Positions 34,771-43,558 of a stretch of DNA of 64,000 nt are shown one piece after another. The notes below the pieces were generated by a model, which did not search any database, was not told the origin of the DNA, and saw only the letters and a list, made by a program, of their open reading frames with translations. How positions within the stretch are numbered: the first letter of the stretch is position 1; each line of letters begins with the position of its first letter. Made by a program: the position numbers and the translations under genes. Source of the stretch: Armatimonadota bacterium (GTDB taxonomy: Bacteria; Sysuimicrobiota; Sysuimicrobiia; Sysuimicrobiales; Humicultoraceae); assembly GCA_031459715.1 (NCBI GenBank), contig JAVKIA010000003.1:62001-126000 (forward strand), given 5' to 3'.

Positions 34771-34807
34771 GGCGCGGCCGCTGAGCCCTCACGCCAGCGG
34801 CCGCGCC
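34771..34807 (+). terminator. Intercistronic stem-loop
   Basis: A perfect 13-bp GC-rich inverted repeat (GGCGCGGCCGCTG, 34771-34783, with CAGCGGCCGCGCC, 34795-34807; 11-nt loop) sits between the receptor gene and the DppB gene. There is no U-run, so it more likely protects or attenuates transcript so that more receptor than permease is made. Confidence 0.6.
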
Positions 34808-34816
34808 GATGTATCC

Positions 34817-35827
34817 ATGCGGGGTCTGGTCATCCTCCGCCGCATCCTGGCCACGATCCCTCTAATGATGGGAGTCGCCGTCGTGGTTTTCGTGGTCATG
34901 CGCCTGATCCCCGGCGATCCTGTGGACATCATCATCGGCCAGGGCGGAGTAGCCACTCAGCAGGACCTGGACCGCCTGCGCCAGGAGTTTCACCTGGATC
35001 AGCCCCTGCTAACGCAGCTGGCGCTCTTTGTGAGGGATGTGGCGCGGGGAGATCTGGGCACGTCCTTCGTCAAACGCCGCCCGGTCACCCGTGTCCTGCT
35101 GGACGCCCTGCCCGCCACCATCGAGCTGGCGGTAGCCGCCCTCCTCCTTTCCCTCCTGGTCGCCTTGCCCATCGGCATCCTCTCGGCGACCCGCCAGTCG
35201 TCACTCCTGGACCGCTTCAGCATGGCCGGCGCCTTCCTGGGAATTTCCATGCCGGCATTCTGGCTGGGCATCATGCTCATCCTGCTGCTGGCGGTACGGC
35301 TGGACTGGCTGCCAACCTCGGGCCGGATCGGCTTCACCGCTGCTCTCCGGCCTGTGACCGGGTTCTACCTCCTGGACAGCGTGCTCACGGGGAACTGGAT
35401 CGCGCTGGGGGACAGCCTCCGGCACCTGTTCCTCCCGGCGCTCACGTTGGGGTCAGGGCTGATGGCGGTTATCGCCCGGGTGACGCGCGCCAGCATGGTG
35501 GAAGTCCTCCGGGAGCAGTACATCCTCGTGGCCCGTTCCAAGGGGTTGGCGGAGCGCGCCGTCGTCCTGCGACACAGCCTTCGCAATGCGCTCATCCCCA
35601 CGGTCACCGTTGTTGGCCTGCAGGCCGGTGTCTTACTGGGCGGCAACATGATTGTGGAGACCGTCTTTGGCTGGCCGGGGATGGGGCGCGTGGTGGTAGA
35701 GGCCATCTTCAGCCGTGACTACCCTTTGGTACAGGGGGCAGTAATGTTCTATACGCTCATTTTCATCGTGGCCAATCTGATGGTGGACATCCTGTACACG
35801 TATCTCAATCCGCGCATTGAGGCGTAG
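34817..35827 (+). CDS. DppB-like ABC transporter permease
   Basis: Membrane permease, 336 aa. N-terminus RGLVILRRILATIPLMMGVA followed by VFVVMRLIPGDPVDII is the classical DppB opening. LGTSFVKRRPV and the EAA loop YILVARSKGLAERAVVLRHS are present, and the protein ends DILYTYLNPRIEA. It follows the receptor after the stem-loop and precedes the DppC-like gene by 9 bp. ATPase subunits are not encoded here and must be shared from elsewhere. Confidence 0.93.
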   Translation: MRGLVILRRILATIPLMMGVAVVVFVVMRLIPGDPVDIIIGQGGVATQQDLDRLRQEFHLDQPLLTQLALFVRDVARGDLGTSFVKRRPVTRVLLDALPATIELAVAALLLSLLVALPIGILSATRQSSLLDRFSMAGAFLGISMPAFWLGIMLILLLAVRLDWLPTSGRIGFTAALRPVTGFYLLDSVLTGNWIALGDSLRHLFLPALTLGSGLMAVIARVTRASMVEVLREQYILVARSKGLAERAVVLRHSLRNALIPTVTVVGLQAGVLLGGNMIVETVFGWPGMGRVVVEAIFSRDYPLVQGAVMFYTLIFIVANLMVDILYTYLNPRIEA

Positions 35828-35836
35828 GTAGAAGCC

Positions 35837-36739
35837 ATGGCCCAGGCGGCGACACTCCTGCTGGCCCCTCGCCCCCGACGCGGAGGCGTGACCGACTTCT
35901 TCCGCCGCCTGGGCAGGCATCCTACCGCCGCCGCCGGGGGCGTCATCCTATCCGTCTTCGCCGCGGTGGCCTTCCTCGCTCCGACCCTCACCCCCGCCGA
36001 TCCCAATCAGGCCGCGCTGGTCCACCGCCTGGCCCCGCCGGGCTACACCACCCCCGACGGCTCACGTTTCCACCTGGGCACCGATCAGCTGGGGCGGGAC
36101 ATCCTCTCGCGCATCATCCTGGGCGCCCGCGTCTCGCTGCTGGTAGGCGGCCTGACCACTGCCATCTCCCTGCTCCTGGGGCTGACCCTAGGCATGGCGG
36201 CGGGGTTCTTTCGCGGGAGCTTCGACATGGTTGTGTCGCGCTTTGCCGATGTGCTCATGGCCTTCCCCTACCTCATCTTCGCCATCGGCGCCATGGCCGT
36301 CCTGGGGCCGGGTTTCTGGAACCTGATCCTGGCTCTGTCCTTCAAGGGGTGGGTGGAATTCTTCCGCCTAGTCCGCGGGGAGACTCTGGTGCAGCAGACA
36401 CGGGACTACGTGGAGGCAGCACGGGCTCTGGGAGCGCCCTCTGCCCGTATCATCCGTCGGCACATCGCCCCAAACATCATCCACACCAGCCTCGTCCTGG
36501 CTACGTTGCGGCTGGGATCCTTCATCGTCCTGGAGGCTTCCCTCTCCTTTCTCGGTCTGGGGATCCCTCCGCGCATTCCCGCCTGGGGCTCAATGGTCGC
36601 CGATGGCCGAGAGGTCCTGCTCACCGCCTGGTGGGTCTCCACCTTTCCGGGCCTCGCCATTGTCCTGCTCGTGCTTGCCGTCAACCTATTCGGTGAAGGG
36701 ACGCGGGACATCCTCGACCCGCGCCTGCGGGTGGACTGA
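35837..36739 (+). CDS. DppC-like ABC transporter permease
   Basis: Second permease, 300 aa. After the first helix it shows HLGTDQLGRDILSRIILGAR, the DppC signature, then ARALGAPSARIIRRHIAPNI (EAA loop) and SLSFLGLGIPPRIPAWGSM, ending GEGTRDILDPRLRVD. It ends 1 bp before the GTG start of the class I amidotransferase-like hydrolase, so import and hydrolysis are likely coupled. Confidence 0.93.
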   Translation: MAQAATLLLAPRPRRGGVTDFFRRLGRHPTAAAGGVILSVFAAVAFLAPTLTPADPNQAALVHRLAPPGYTTPDGSRFHLGTDQLGRDILSRIILGARVSLLVGGLTTAISLLLGLTLGMAAGFFRGSFDMVVSRFADVLMAFPYLIFAIGAMAVLGPGFWNLILALSFKGWVEFFRLVRGETLVQQTRDYVEAARALGAPSARIIRRHIAPNIIHTSLVLATLRLGSFIVLEASLSFLGLGIPPRIPAWGSMVADGREVLLTAWWVSTFPGLAIVLLVLAVNLFGEGTRDILDPRLRVD

Positions 36740-36740
36740 T

Positions 36741-37472
36741 GTGGCTCGGCCGGTCATTGGCATCACGGTGCACACGCGGACGCAGCCGGGGCAGCCCCCG
36801 GCCGTCGACGTGAGCGCTGCGGCGGCGCAGGCGATCCAGGCGATCCTCGACGCCGGCGGCCTGCCAATCGTCCTCCCGCCGTTGGAAGAGGCCATCCCGG
36901 AACTGATGGAACGCCTTGGAGGCATCCTGCTGACCGGTGGTGGACGCCTCCCCCCCGGGACCTTCATGACGGGCCGGCCCGCTCCCACACTGGAAGCCAT
37001 CAATCCCGGACGGTACGCTTTCGAGCGGCAGCTCATCCGCGCGGCCATCGCGCGGGGGATTCCGCTCCTGGGTATCTGCCGGGGGATGCAGATGATCAAC
37101 GAGACGCTGGGCGGACGCCTGATCCACAACATCGTCGCCGCCCTCCCTCATGCTCTGCAGCACTACCAACGGGCCCCTGGGTGGCGTCCCTCACACACCA
37201 TCAGCATCGCGCCGGATTCGCGGTTGGCGGAGATCGTGGGGGGGATGCAGGCCGAGGTCAATTCATTTCACCGCCAGGCTGTAGCCAACCCGGGCAGCGG
37301 ACTGCGCGTAACCGCTCTCGCTCCCGACGGCGTGGTGGAAGCAGTCGAGAGCGGGTCCGGGTTTGTTCTTGGTGTGCAGTTCCACCCAGAGAAGATGGTC
37401 AACCGACAGGCGCGCTGGCGACGGATCTTTCGGGCGCTGGTCGCAGCCGCACTGGTCGAAGGAGGATCCTGA
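36741..37472 (+). CDS. Peptidase C26 / gamma-glutamyl hydrolase-like (PuuD family)
   Basis: Class I glutamine-amidotransferase-fold hydrolase, 243 aa, related to gamma-glutamyl-gamma-aminobutyrate hydrolase. Catalytic Cys in LLGICRGMQMIN, His and Glu in GVQFHPEKM, and the oxyanion region in GGILLTGGGRLPPG. The GTG start at 36741 follows the DppC stop by one base; an overlapping ATG at 36739 is out of frame. It likely cleaves a gamma-glutamyl-type amide from the imported substrate. It overlaps the next gene by one base (TGATG). Confidence 0.87.
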   Translation: MARPVIGITVHTRTQPGQPPAVDVSAAAAQAIQAILDAGGLPIVLPPLEEAIPELMERLGGILLTGGGRLPPGTFMTGRPAPTLEAINPGRYAFERQLIRAAIARGIPLLGICRGMQMINETLGGRLIHNIVAALPHALQHYQRAPGWRPSHTISIAPDSRLAEIVGGMQAEVNSFHRQAVANPGSGLRVTALAPDGVVEAVESGSGFVLGVQFHPEKMVNRQARWRRIFRALVAAALVEGGS

Positions 37473-38863
37473 TGGAAAGTATGACCCTGCTGTCGCCTAC
37501 CGGTCACCTGGGGTTCACCCCCATCGAGGAGGCCAGCTTCTACACTGGCGTGGCTCGTCGGCCGGACGCCTTGATTGCCGACTCCGGGAGCTGCGACATC
37601 GGCCCATTCCCCCTGGGCGCGGACAGCCAGCACAGCCCCCTGGAGTGGCAGCGGCATGATCTGGAGATCATGCTCGTGGAGGCTCGCCGCCTGGGTGTGC
37701 CCATGATCATCGGATCGGCGGCGGACACCGGCACCAACCGTGGCGTCGATCTGTTCGTCCACCTCATCCAGGAGATCGCCGACCGCCACGGCCTTCCCCC
37801 CTTCCGCCTGGCGGCGATCTACGCCGAGATCTCGCGCGACGAGCTGCTGGCGCGGCTGAGGCGAACCCGGGTGACAGGGTTGGGGGGTCGCGCCGACCTG
37901 ACGCCTCAGGACGTGGAACGGACCGATCGCATCGTGGCCATGATGGGCGTGGAGCCCGTAATGCGGGCGCTGGATGAAGGAGCGGAGGTTGTCATCTGCG
38001 GCCGCTCCTGCGATGACGCCATCTACGCGGCTCTCCCCCTACGTGCCGGCTTCCCCAGAGCCCTGGCCTTCTACCTGGGAAAGGTGCTGGAGTGCGCGTC
38101 GCTGTGTGCCGAGCCCTTCATGGCCAAGGAGACCGTAGTCGGTACCATCACGGCGGAGGCCGTGGAATTTGAGCCGATGCACCCGCAGCAACGCTGCACG
38201 CCGGCATCTGTCGCCAGCCACAGCCTCTACGAACGCGTGGATGCATTCTTCCACGCCATCCCCGGTGGGACACTCGACCTGCGGGGATGCATCTACGAAG
38301 CCGTGGACGACCGCCGCACACGCGTCCGCGGAGCCCGCTGGATTCCCGAGCCAATCTACGCCGTGAAGCTGGAAGGGGCGGGCAAAGTGGGCGAGCGGGC
38401 CATCGGGGTCGCCGCCATCCGCGACCCCATGGCTATCGAGTGCCTAGAGACCGTCCTGACCTGGGCGCGGCAGAAAGTCGCCGAGCGTCATGGACCTCCC
38501 TCGGAGCAGACGTACCAGGTGTTCTTCCACGTTTACGGCAGAGACGGAGTCATGGGGGACTGGGAACCCCGGCGCGACGCCATCCCGCACGAGGTCGGTA
38601 TAGTCATCGAAGCGCTGGCCCCAACCCTCGATCAGGCTGTGGAGGTCGCTACCTTGGCGCAGCGCAACATCTTCTTCGCCCGCTTCCCCGGCGCGCGGGG
38701 TACGGGAGGGGTGGCCGCGCTCCCGTTTGATGAGATCCTTCCCGCCCGTCCGGGTTACAGGTGGACGATTAACCACCTCCTTCCCCTGGATGACCCCCTG
38801 GAGCTGTTTCCCATTCGCCATGTGCAGGTGGGCGGTGCCGCCCCTGTGGGGAGCGGACGATGA
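37472..38863 (+). CDS. AtuA-like acyclic terpene utilisation family protein (DUF1446)
   Basis: Cytoplasmic protein, 463 aa, of the DUF1446/AtuA family. Visible family features are IADSGSCDIGPFPLGA, MIIGSAADTGTNRGVDLFV, EVVICGRSCDDAIYAA, and ASHSLYERVD. AtuA is needed for growth on citronellol in Pseudomonas but has no defined reaction. ATG 37472 has GGAGG 5 bp upstream. It shares a 4-bp ATGA overlap with the DUF4387 gene, and these two families are often neighbours, so they probably act together on an acid from the imported compound. Confidence 0.85.
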   Translation: MESMTLLSPTGHLGFTPIEEASFYTGVARRPDALIADSGSCDIGPFPLGADSQHSPLEWQRHDLEIMLVEARRLGVPMIIGSAADTGTNRGVDLFVHLIQEIADRHGLPPFRLAAIYAEISRDELLARLRRTRVTGLGGRADLTPQDVERTDRIVAMMGVEPVMRALDEGAEVVICGRSCDDAIYAALPLRAGFPRALAFYLGKVLECASLCAEPFMAKETVVGTITAEAVEFEPMHPQQRCTPASVASHSLYERVDAFFHAIPGGTLDLRGCIYEAVDDRRTRVRGARWIPEPIYAVKLEGAGKVGERAIGVAAIRDPMAIECLETVLTWARQKVAERHGPPSEQTYQVFFHVYGRDGVMGDWEPRRDAIPHEVGIVIEALAPTLDQAVEVATLAQRNIFFARFPGARGTGGVAALPFDEILPARPGYRWTINHLLPLDDPLELFPIRHVQVGGAAPVGSGR

Positions 38864-39534
38864 CCAGACTAGTGGATCTGGCCACAACAATACGCAGCAA
38901 GAACGCCGGGGTGGACAACGTGACCTTCGACATCATCTTCGCGGATGAGCGGGCATACCGCCGGGCCGTCGCCAGCGGGGTCCTCACCCGGGAGAGCGTG
39001 GCCCGCCTGTACGGCGTGCCCGTCGAGGACGTCACCCACTTTCACTACGTGGACGCCGCGCGGGCGATCAAGTTCACCCTGCGCCGGCGGAGTGCCAGTG
39101 GCTCCCCGGGAGAAAGCGATGTCTTCGGTTCGCAGCAGTACCCTCCGCTGTTCGACGTCGAAATCCCGGACGATACGGCCCTGCAGCCGGCGGATGCCCT
39201 GGGCGCAGAACTCCGCCAGCGCCTGGTGACGGCGCTAGGCGATCCCAAGCGCCATCAGCTGGCCCACATCGCTGTGCTGGATGTGGCCATGGCCGTGCGT
39301 GAGGCGCTGGAGCGGCGGGGCGCCCCCGAAGCGGAGATCGCCCGGGTGACCGAGGAGATCTCTGCCTTCCTGACCGGAGAGGCCGAGCGCCTGACGGCGG
39401 ATGCGCCCCTCTCCGGTGAGGTGGTTCCTCTCCTGTGGGACATTCTGGCGTCGAAAAGCCGAGAGCCGGCGTTCTCCCGCATCTTCGGACCGCCCCCGGA
39501 GCAGCCAGGCGCAGGTACGGAGCGGGAGGGGTGA
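38860..39534 (+). CDS. DUF4387-family protein with C-terminal extension
   Basis: Residues 1-105 form the DUF4387 domain (LATTIRSKNAGVDNVTFDII, YGVPVEDVTHFHYVDAARAI, SDVFGSQQYPPLFDVEIPD). The family is usually only about 100-110 residues long; here a further 110 residues follow with helices containing EEISAFLTGEAERL and no recognised motif. It overlaps the AtuA-like gene by 4 bp and is likely its partner subunit. No catalytic residue is known for the family. Confidence 0.78.
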   Translation: MTRLVDLATTIRSKNAGVDNVTFDIIFADERAYRRAVASGVLTRESVARLYGVPVEDVTHFHYVDAARAIKFTLRRRSASGSPGESDVFGSQQYPPLFDVEIPDDTALQPADALGAELRQRLVTALGDPKRHQLAHIAVLDVAMAVREALERRGAPEAEIARVTEEISAFLTGEAERLTADAPLSGEVVPLLWDILASKSREPAFSRIFGPPPEQPGAGTEREG

Positions 39535-39609
39535 GGTAGGGGGGCAGGGCCTGCCGGGACTGTGCGCGAACGCTCTCCCATCCTACGCTTCAGCCAGGGA
39601 GGGAGCCTT

Positions 39610-39900
39610 ATGCCGGTATACGTGCAGTTCGTCACCTGGACGGAGAAAGGCGCGGTCGCGGCCAGGGACACCGTGGCGCGCACCCAGCAGGCCCGAGAGG
39701 CGGCGGAGCGGTTCGGCGCACGCCTGCGCGAGGTCATCTGGACCATGGGGCGCTTCGATGTGGTGGCCATCATTGAGGCGCCTAACGACGAGACGGCCAG
39801 CCGCTTCGCCCTGTGGGTGGGGACGCAGGGCGCGGCCCGCACGGAGACCGTGCGTGGCTACACGGAAGAGGAGATCCGCAGGATCGTCGAGGGACTCTAG
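39610..39900 (+). CDS. GYD domain-containing protein
   Basis: Small soluble protein, 96 aa. MPVYVQFVTWTEKGAVAARD, ERFGARLREVIWTMGRFDVV and the GQ-like GTQGAARTETVRGYTEEE match the GYD family. ATG 39610 follows AGGGAGGGAG. It is the last gene of the cluster that starts at 32332. Its relative at 16681-17016 is longer and diverged. Function not established. Confidence 0.8.
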   Translation: MPVYVQFVTWTEKGAVAARDTVARTQQAREAAERFGARLREVIWTMGRFDVVAIIEAPNDETASRFALWVGTQGAARTETVRGYTEEEIRRIVEGL

Positions 39901-39963
39901 CCCACATTGCCCGTGTCGGTACGGGGTCCACCAGCGCCCGCAGGACAACCGCCTCAGCGGCCT

Positions 39964-39991
39964 TTGCGCCCCCTGGCCGGCGCGGTAGAAT
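39964..39991 (+). promoter_or_regulatory. Candidate promoter for tRNA-Ser(CGA)
   Basis: TTGCGC (39964-39969), a 16-bp spacer and TAGAAT (39986-39991) precede the tRNA 5' end at 40005 by 13 bp. Confidence 0.4.
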
Positions 39992-40004
39992 GAGGGCGCT
40001 CCGC

Positions 40005-40094
40005 GGAGGGGTGTCCGGAACCCGGAAACGGAGCGGTCTCGAAAACCGCCGGGCCCTGCGGCCCTTGTGGGTTCAAATCCCACCCCCTCCGCCA
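40005..40094 (+). tRNA. tRNA-Ser (anticodon CGA)
   Basis: Class II tRNA, 90 nt, with acceptor GGAGGGG/CCCCTCC, anticodon stem GCGGT/ACCGC around loop CTCGAAA (anticodon CGA, codon UCG), a long variable arm (GGGCCCTGCGGCCC) typical of Ser, T-loop TTCAAAT and encoded CCA. It shares its acceptor stem with the tRNA-Ser at 51303. Confidence 0.95.
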
Positions 40095-40179
40095 GGAAGG
40101 CCTGCCCCTCCTCGCCGGTCTCCCGCCGGGTACGGCCCGGATCCCGCGCATGACCTCCGGAAGTCGGCGGGTCGCCAGA

Positions 40180-40680
40180 TCAGGCACCCGCCTCCCGGTC
40201 CACGAACGCCAGGACCTCGGCCAGCGCCGTGATCTCCACTCCCGGCTGCAGGGTGTGGATCTCCGGCAGCGCCGCGCGGACACGGCGCAGGTGCAGCGCG
40301 CGGTCGTCGACATAGAGGACCTCCCGGGGGTGCAGCGCCAGGCCGCGGGCCGACAGGTCGGACAGCAGCTCCGGGATGGTCCGTTCCTTGTAGGGGTGCG
40401 GCTCCACCCGGGGCAGGAGGAAGTACTCCCGCAGTCCCAGCGCCTCCAGCACCGCGAAGACCGGCTCGGGCTGGTTCCAGGAGGCGATGGAGAGGACGAC
40501 TCCCCGGCGGTGCAGCTCCTCCAGCACCTGACGGGCTCCGGGGTGCAGGCGCACCCGGGTCCCTGCGGCATCCTCCACGGTCTCCTCGTCCACGCGGTGC
40601 ACCGGCAGGACCAGCGCCGAAACGTTGGCGTGATCCCAGAGGGTACGGTCCAGATCGAATATGACCAGCTTAACGGCCAC
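40180..40680 (-). CDS. HAD-superfamily phosphatase, MDP-1-like (subfamily IIIC)
   Basis: Magnesium-dependent phosphatase, 166 aa. HAD motif I is [11 protein letters not shown] (nucleophile and acid Asp), motif II is the Ser in [11 protein letters not shown], the Lys is in [11 protein letters not shown], and motif III is [12 protein letters not shown]. The GTG start at 40680 overlaps the hisIE stop by 11 bp, so it is translated with the his operon. A candidate for the histidinol-phosphate phosphatase step, which no other gene here covers. MDP-1 proteins elsewhere have varied phosphatase activities, so this assignment is inferred. Confidence 0.8.
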   Translation of the reverse strand: MAVKLVIFDLDRTLWDHANVSALVLPVHRVDEETVEDAAGTRVRLHPGARQVLEELHRRGVVLSIASWNQPEPVFAVLEALGLREYFLLPRVEPHPYKERTIPELLSDLSARGLALHPREVLYVDDRALHLRRVRAALPEIHTLQPGVEITALAEVLAFVDREAGA

Positions 40681-41290
40681 GGCGCCGCGCCAGCTCCCGG
40701 CGGACGTCGTCCAGGCTGAGACCTCGCTCCACCAGGAGGACGAGGGTATGGTAGAGCAGGTCGGCGGCCTCCTCCAGAACGCGGCGCTCGCCCTCATCGC
40801 GCGCCGCCCGGTCCAGCTCCTCCGCTTCCTCCCTGACCTTGGCACCGATGGCCGCGCGGCCTGCAGCGAAGAGCGCGGCGGTGTACGACCCTGCGGGCGC
40901 GCTGAGGCGGCGCGAGCGCACAACTTCTACCAGCTCGTCGAGGACGTCGCGGGCAAAGGCGGGGGCCGGCAGCTCCCTCCCTGCCGCATCCCGGAAGAAG
41001 CAGCTCCCTCGCCCCGTGTGGCAGGCGGGGCCTTCCTGGTCAACCAGAAGTAGCAGGGCGTCCCCGTCGCAGTCCAGGCGCACCTCACGCACCGTCTGGG
41101 TGTGCCCGGACTGCTCCCCTTTGCGCCACAGCGTCTGCCGCGAGCGGCTCCAGTACCAGGCCTGCCCCTCGGCCAGGGTGCGCCGTAGAGCCTCAGGGGT
41201 CATGTGGGCGACCATGAGCACCTGCCCGCTGCGGCGATCCTGCGCCACTACAGGGACCAGCCCGTCGGGCCCGTATACCACCTGCGCCAT
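40670..41290 (-). CDS. hisIE: Bifunctional phosphoribosyl-AMP cyclohydrolase / phosphoribosyl-ATP pyrophosphohydrolase HisIE
   Basis: Steps 2 and 3 of histidine synthesis, 206 aa. N-terminal PRA-CH domain: [40 protein letters not shown] with [10 protein letters not shown], and [10 protein letters not shown] (zinc and metal ligands). C-terminal PRA-PH domain: [20 protein letters not shown] with [17 protein letters not shown] 41290 follows AAGGAGGAAGGG; a long upstream frame is a shadow of hisF. Sits between hisF and the HAD phosphatase gene. Confidence 0.95.
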   Translation of the reverse strand: MAQVVYGPDGLVPVVAQDRRSGQVLMVAHMTPEALRRTLAEGQAWYWSRSRQTLWRKGEQSGHTQTVREVRLDCDGDALLLLVDQEGPACHTGRGSCFFRDAAGRELPAPAFARDVLDELVEVVRSRRLSAPAGSYTAALFAAGRAAIGAKVREEAEELDRAARDEGERRVLEEAADLLYHTLVLLVERGLSLDDVRRELARRRGR

Positions 41291-41301
41291 CCCTTCCTCC
41301 T

Positions 41302-42060
41302 TCACAGGCGCACTGGCACCCCCCACGCAGCCAGGGCGCGCTTCACCTGGCCGATGCGCAGGTCGCCGTCGTGGAATATAGACGCGGCCAGGGCCGCATC
41401 GGCCCCTCCGGCGGTGAGCACCTGGTAGAGGTGCGCGACCGACCCCGCACCTCCCGAGGCGATCACCGGCACGGTGACGGCCTCGACCACCGCGCGCGTC
41501 AACGCCACGTCGAAGCCGTCGCGGGTGCCGTCGCGGTCGATGCTGGTCAGCAGGATCTCGCCGGCACCCAGCGCCGCGGCGCGGTGCGCCCACTCCACGG
41601 CGTCTGTCCCGCTGGGACGCCGTCCCCCGTGCGTGTAGACCTCCCAGCGCCCCTCGGCGACCTGTTTGGCGTCGATGGCCACCACGACGCACTGGCTGCC
41701 GAACCGCTCCGCGGCGGCGCTGACCAGCTCCGGCTGGCGCACGGCCGCGGTGTTTACCGCCACCTTGTCAGCTCCCGCCAGCAGCAGCCGGCGCACGTCC
41801 TCCACGGCGCGCACGCCGCCGCCCACAGTGAGAGGGATGTTCACCTGCTCGGCGGTGGCGCGGACGGCTGCCTCCAGCGTCCCCCGCTCCTCCACCGACG
41901 CTGCAATGTCCAGGAAGACGATCTCGTCGGCGCCCTCCGCGCTGTAGAACGCCGCCAGGGCCGCGGGGTCCCCGGCGTCCCGCAGGTTGGCGAAGCGAAC
42001 CCCTTTGACCACGCGGCCGCCCTGCATGTCCAGGCAGGGGATGATACGCCGGGTCAGCAT
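41302..42060 (-). CDS. hisF: Imidazole glycerol phosphate synthase subunit HisF
   Basis: Cyclase subunit, 252 aa, (beta/alpha)8 barrel. Catalytic Asp in [16 protein letters not shown] (Asp11) and in [15 protein letters not shown]. Phosphate-binding loops: [18 protein letters not shown] and [13 protein letters not shown]. It pairs with HisH, which supplies ammonia. It overlaps the hisA end by 7 bp. Confidence 0.97.
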   Translation of the reverse strand: MLTRRIIPCLDMQGGRVVKGVRFANLRDAGDPAALAAFYSAEGADEIVFLDIAASVEERGTLEAAVRATAEQVNIPLTVGGGVRAVEDVRRLLLAGADKVAVNTAAVRQPELVSAAAERFGSQCVVVAIDAKQVAEGRWEVYTHGGRRPSGTDAVEWAHRAAALGAGEILLTSIDRDGTRDGFDVALTRAVVEAVTVPVIASGGAGSVAHLYQVLTAGGADAALAASIFHDGDLRIGQVKRALAAWGVPVRL

Positions 42061-42851
42061 GTGCCCGCAGCTCCCCGGTCGGGCGGGGAGGTGGCCGCAG
42101 GCGTGGGAGGCGCTCCGGCCGCGGTGGTCCCGACCGCCGACATCCCGGCCGCCAGCAGACCGGGATCGAGCCTTCCCTCGTACAGCGCCCGGCCGACGAT
42201 CACCCCTTCCACCCCCAGCGCCCGCAGCGCGTCCAGATCTTCCACCCGCGCCACACCTCCGGCGGCGATCACCGGTAGCGGGGAAACCGCAGCCAGGAAG
42301 CGGCGCAGCCCGGCCAGGTCCGGCCCGGCCAGCGTGCCGTCGCGCGCGGTGGCCGTGTAAACAAATCGCCGCACCCCCCGCGCGGCCAGGCGTCGGGCGA
42401 CGGTCAGGGGATCGGTCCGGCGCACCCTCCGCCAGCCCCGCACCGCGAGGCCCCCGGCACGGGCGTCTACCGCCACCGCCAGCCGCTCCCCGTAGCGGCG
42501 CAGCACCTGGTCGGGAAGGGCCTCAGCGGCGGTTCCGATGACCACGCGGCTTGCGCCCGCATCCAGCGCCGCATCGATGTCATCCTCGGTACGCAACCCT
42601 CCCCCGGCCTGCACCTGCACACCTGCCCCGGCGGCGAGGCGGGCGATGGCGGCGACGAGCTGGAGCTGCACCGGGCGCCCGGCGAAGGCCCCGTCCAGGT
42701 CGACCACATGCAGCCAGCGCGCGCCCGCACGGATCCAGCGCAACGCCGCCTCCGCGGGGTCCTGGTCGTAGCGGCGTTCCCGCCGGGGGTCCCCCCGGAT
42801 CAGCCGGACGCAGCGCCCGCCTCGCAGGTCGATGGCCGGAATGACCGTCAC
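42054..42851 (-). CDS. hisA: ProFAR isomerase HisA
   Basis: Isomerase for step 4 of histidine synthesis, 265 aa, (beta/alpha)8 barrel. Catalytic Asp in [14 protein letters not shown] and in [16 protein letters not shown] (Asp), with [20 protein letters not shown] and [13 protein letters not shown] as phosphate-binding loops. The GTG start at 42851 overlaps the hisH TGA (GTGA). The C-terminal about 25 residues ([17 protein letters not shown]) are a disordered extension. Confidence 0.96.
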   Translation of the reverse strand: MTVIPAIDLRGGRCVRLIRGDPRRERRYDQDPAEAALRWIRAGARWLHVVDLDGAFAGRPVQLQLVAAIARLAAGAGVQVQAGGGLRTEDDIDAALDAGASRVVIGTAAEALPDQVLRRYGERLAVAVDARAGGLAVRGWRRVRRTDPLTVARRLAARGVRRFVYTATARDGTLAGPDLAGLRRFLAAVSPLPVIAAGGVARVEDLDALRALGVEGVIVGRALYEGRLDPGLLAAGMSAVGTTAAGAPPTPAATSPPDRGAAGTC

Positions 42852-43558
42852 CAGGGGAGACCTCCGCGGACTCCAGGTGCGCCTCGTGCGGCTATCCAGC
42901 GCACCAGGTTGTTCAGGATGACCGCGCCGGCCTCTGCGCTCTTCTCCGGGTGGAACTGCAGGCCGATCAGGTTGTCCTGCTCGACTACCGCGGGGAACTC
43001 TACCCCGCAGATGGTTGAGGCGGTGACCAGAGCGGGGTCGGCCGGCTCGACTACAAAGCTGTGGACGAAGTAGGCGTACACTCCGTCCGCCAGGCCGGTC
43101 AGGGCCGCGCCGGGCCGGTGGATGCGCAGCTGGTTCCAGCCCATGTGCGGGACCTTAACTCGGGGAGGCAGCCGGCGCACCTCGCCCGGGAGCACCCCCA
43201 GCCCGGCGGCGCCTCCGCCTTCCTCACCGCGCTGGAAGAGCAGGTGCATCCCCAGACAGATCCCAACAAGTGGAGTGCCCCGCTGGACCTGGTCACGGAC
43301 CCACGCCGCAAGCCCCTTAGCCTCCAGCCGCGCCATGGCGGCGCCAAAGTGCCCGACGCCGGGCAGGACGATCCCCTCCCAGGGCCGAGGATCGGGCGCG
43401 CGCACGACCACGGGCTCGGCGCCGGCGCGCTGCAGGGCCCTGGTCAGGCTCAGCAGGTTGCCTGCGTCGTAGTCTACCACCGCCAGGCGGGGTGGCCCGC
43501 CCGGGCCGGCAGGCACGCTAGCGCGGGGTGACGCACCTGGAGAGATTGGCGCACTCAC
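42848..43558 (-). CDS. hisH: Imidazole glycerol phosphate synthase glutaminase subunit HisH
   Basis: Glutamine amidotransferase subunit, 236 aa. Nucleophile Cys in VGICLGMHLLFQ, His/Glu in GLQFHPEKS, oxyanion PGVGHFGAAM. The GTG start at 43558 overlaps the hisB TGA by 4 bp. About 25 residues precede the usual start (RLAVVDYDAGN), so a later start is possible; the larger upstream frame is a shadow. Confidence 0.95.
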   Translation of the reverse strand: MSAPISPGASPRASVPAGPGGPPRLAVVDYDAGNLLSLTRALQRAGAEPVVVRAPDPRPWEGIVLPGVGHFGAAMARLEAKGLAAWVRDQVQRGTPLVGICLGMHLLFQRGEEGGGAAGLGVLPGEVRRLPPRVKVPHMGWNQLRIHRPGAALTGLADGVYAYFVHSFVVEPADPALVTASTICGVEFPAVVEQDNLIGLQFHPEKSAEAGAVILNNLVRWIAARGAPGVRGGLPW

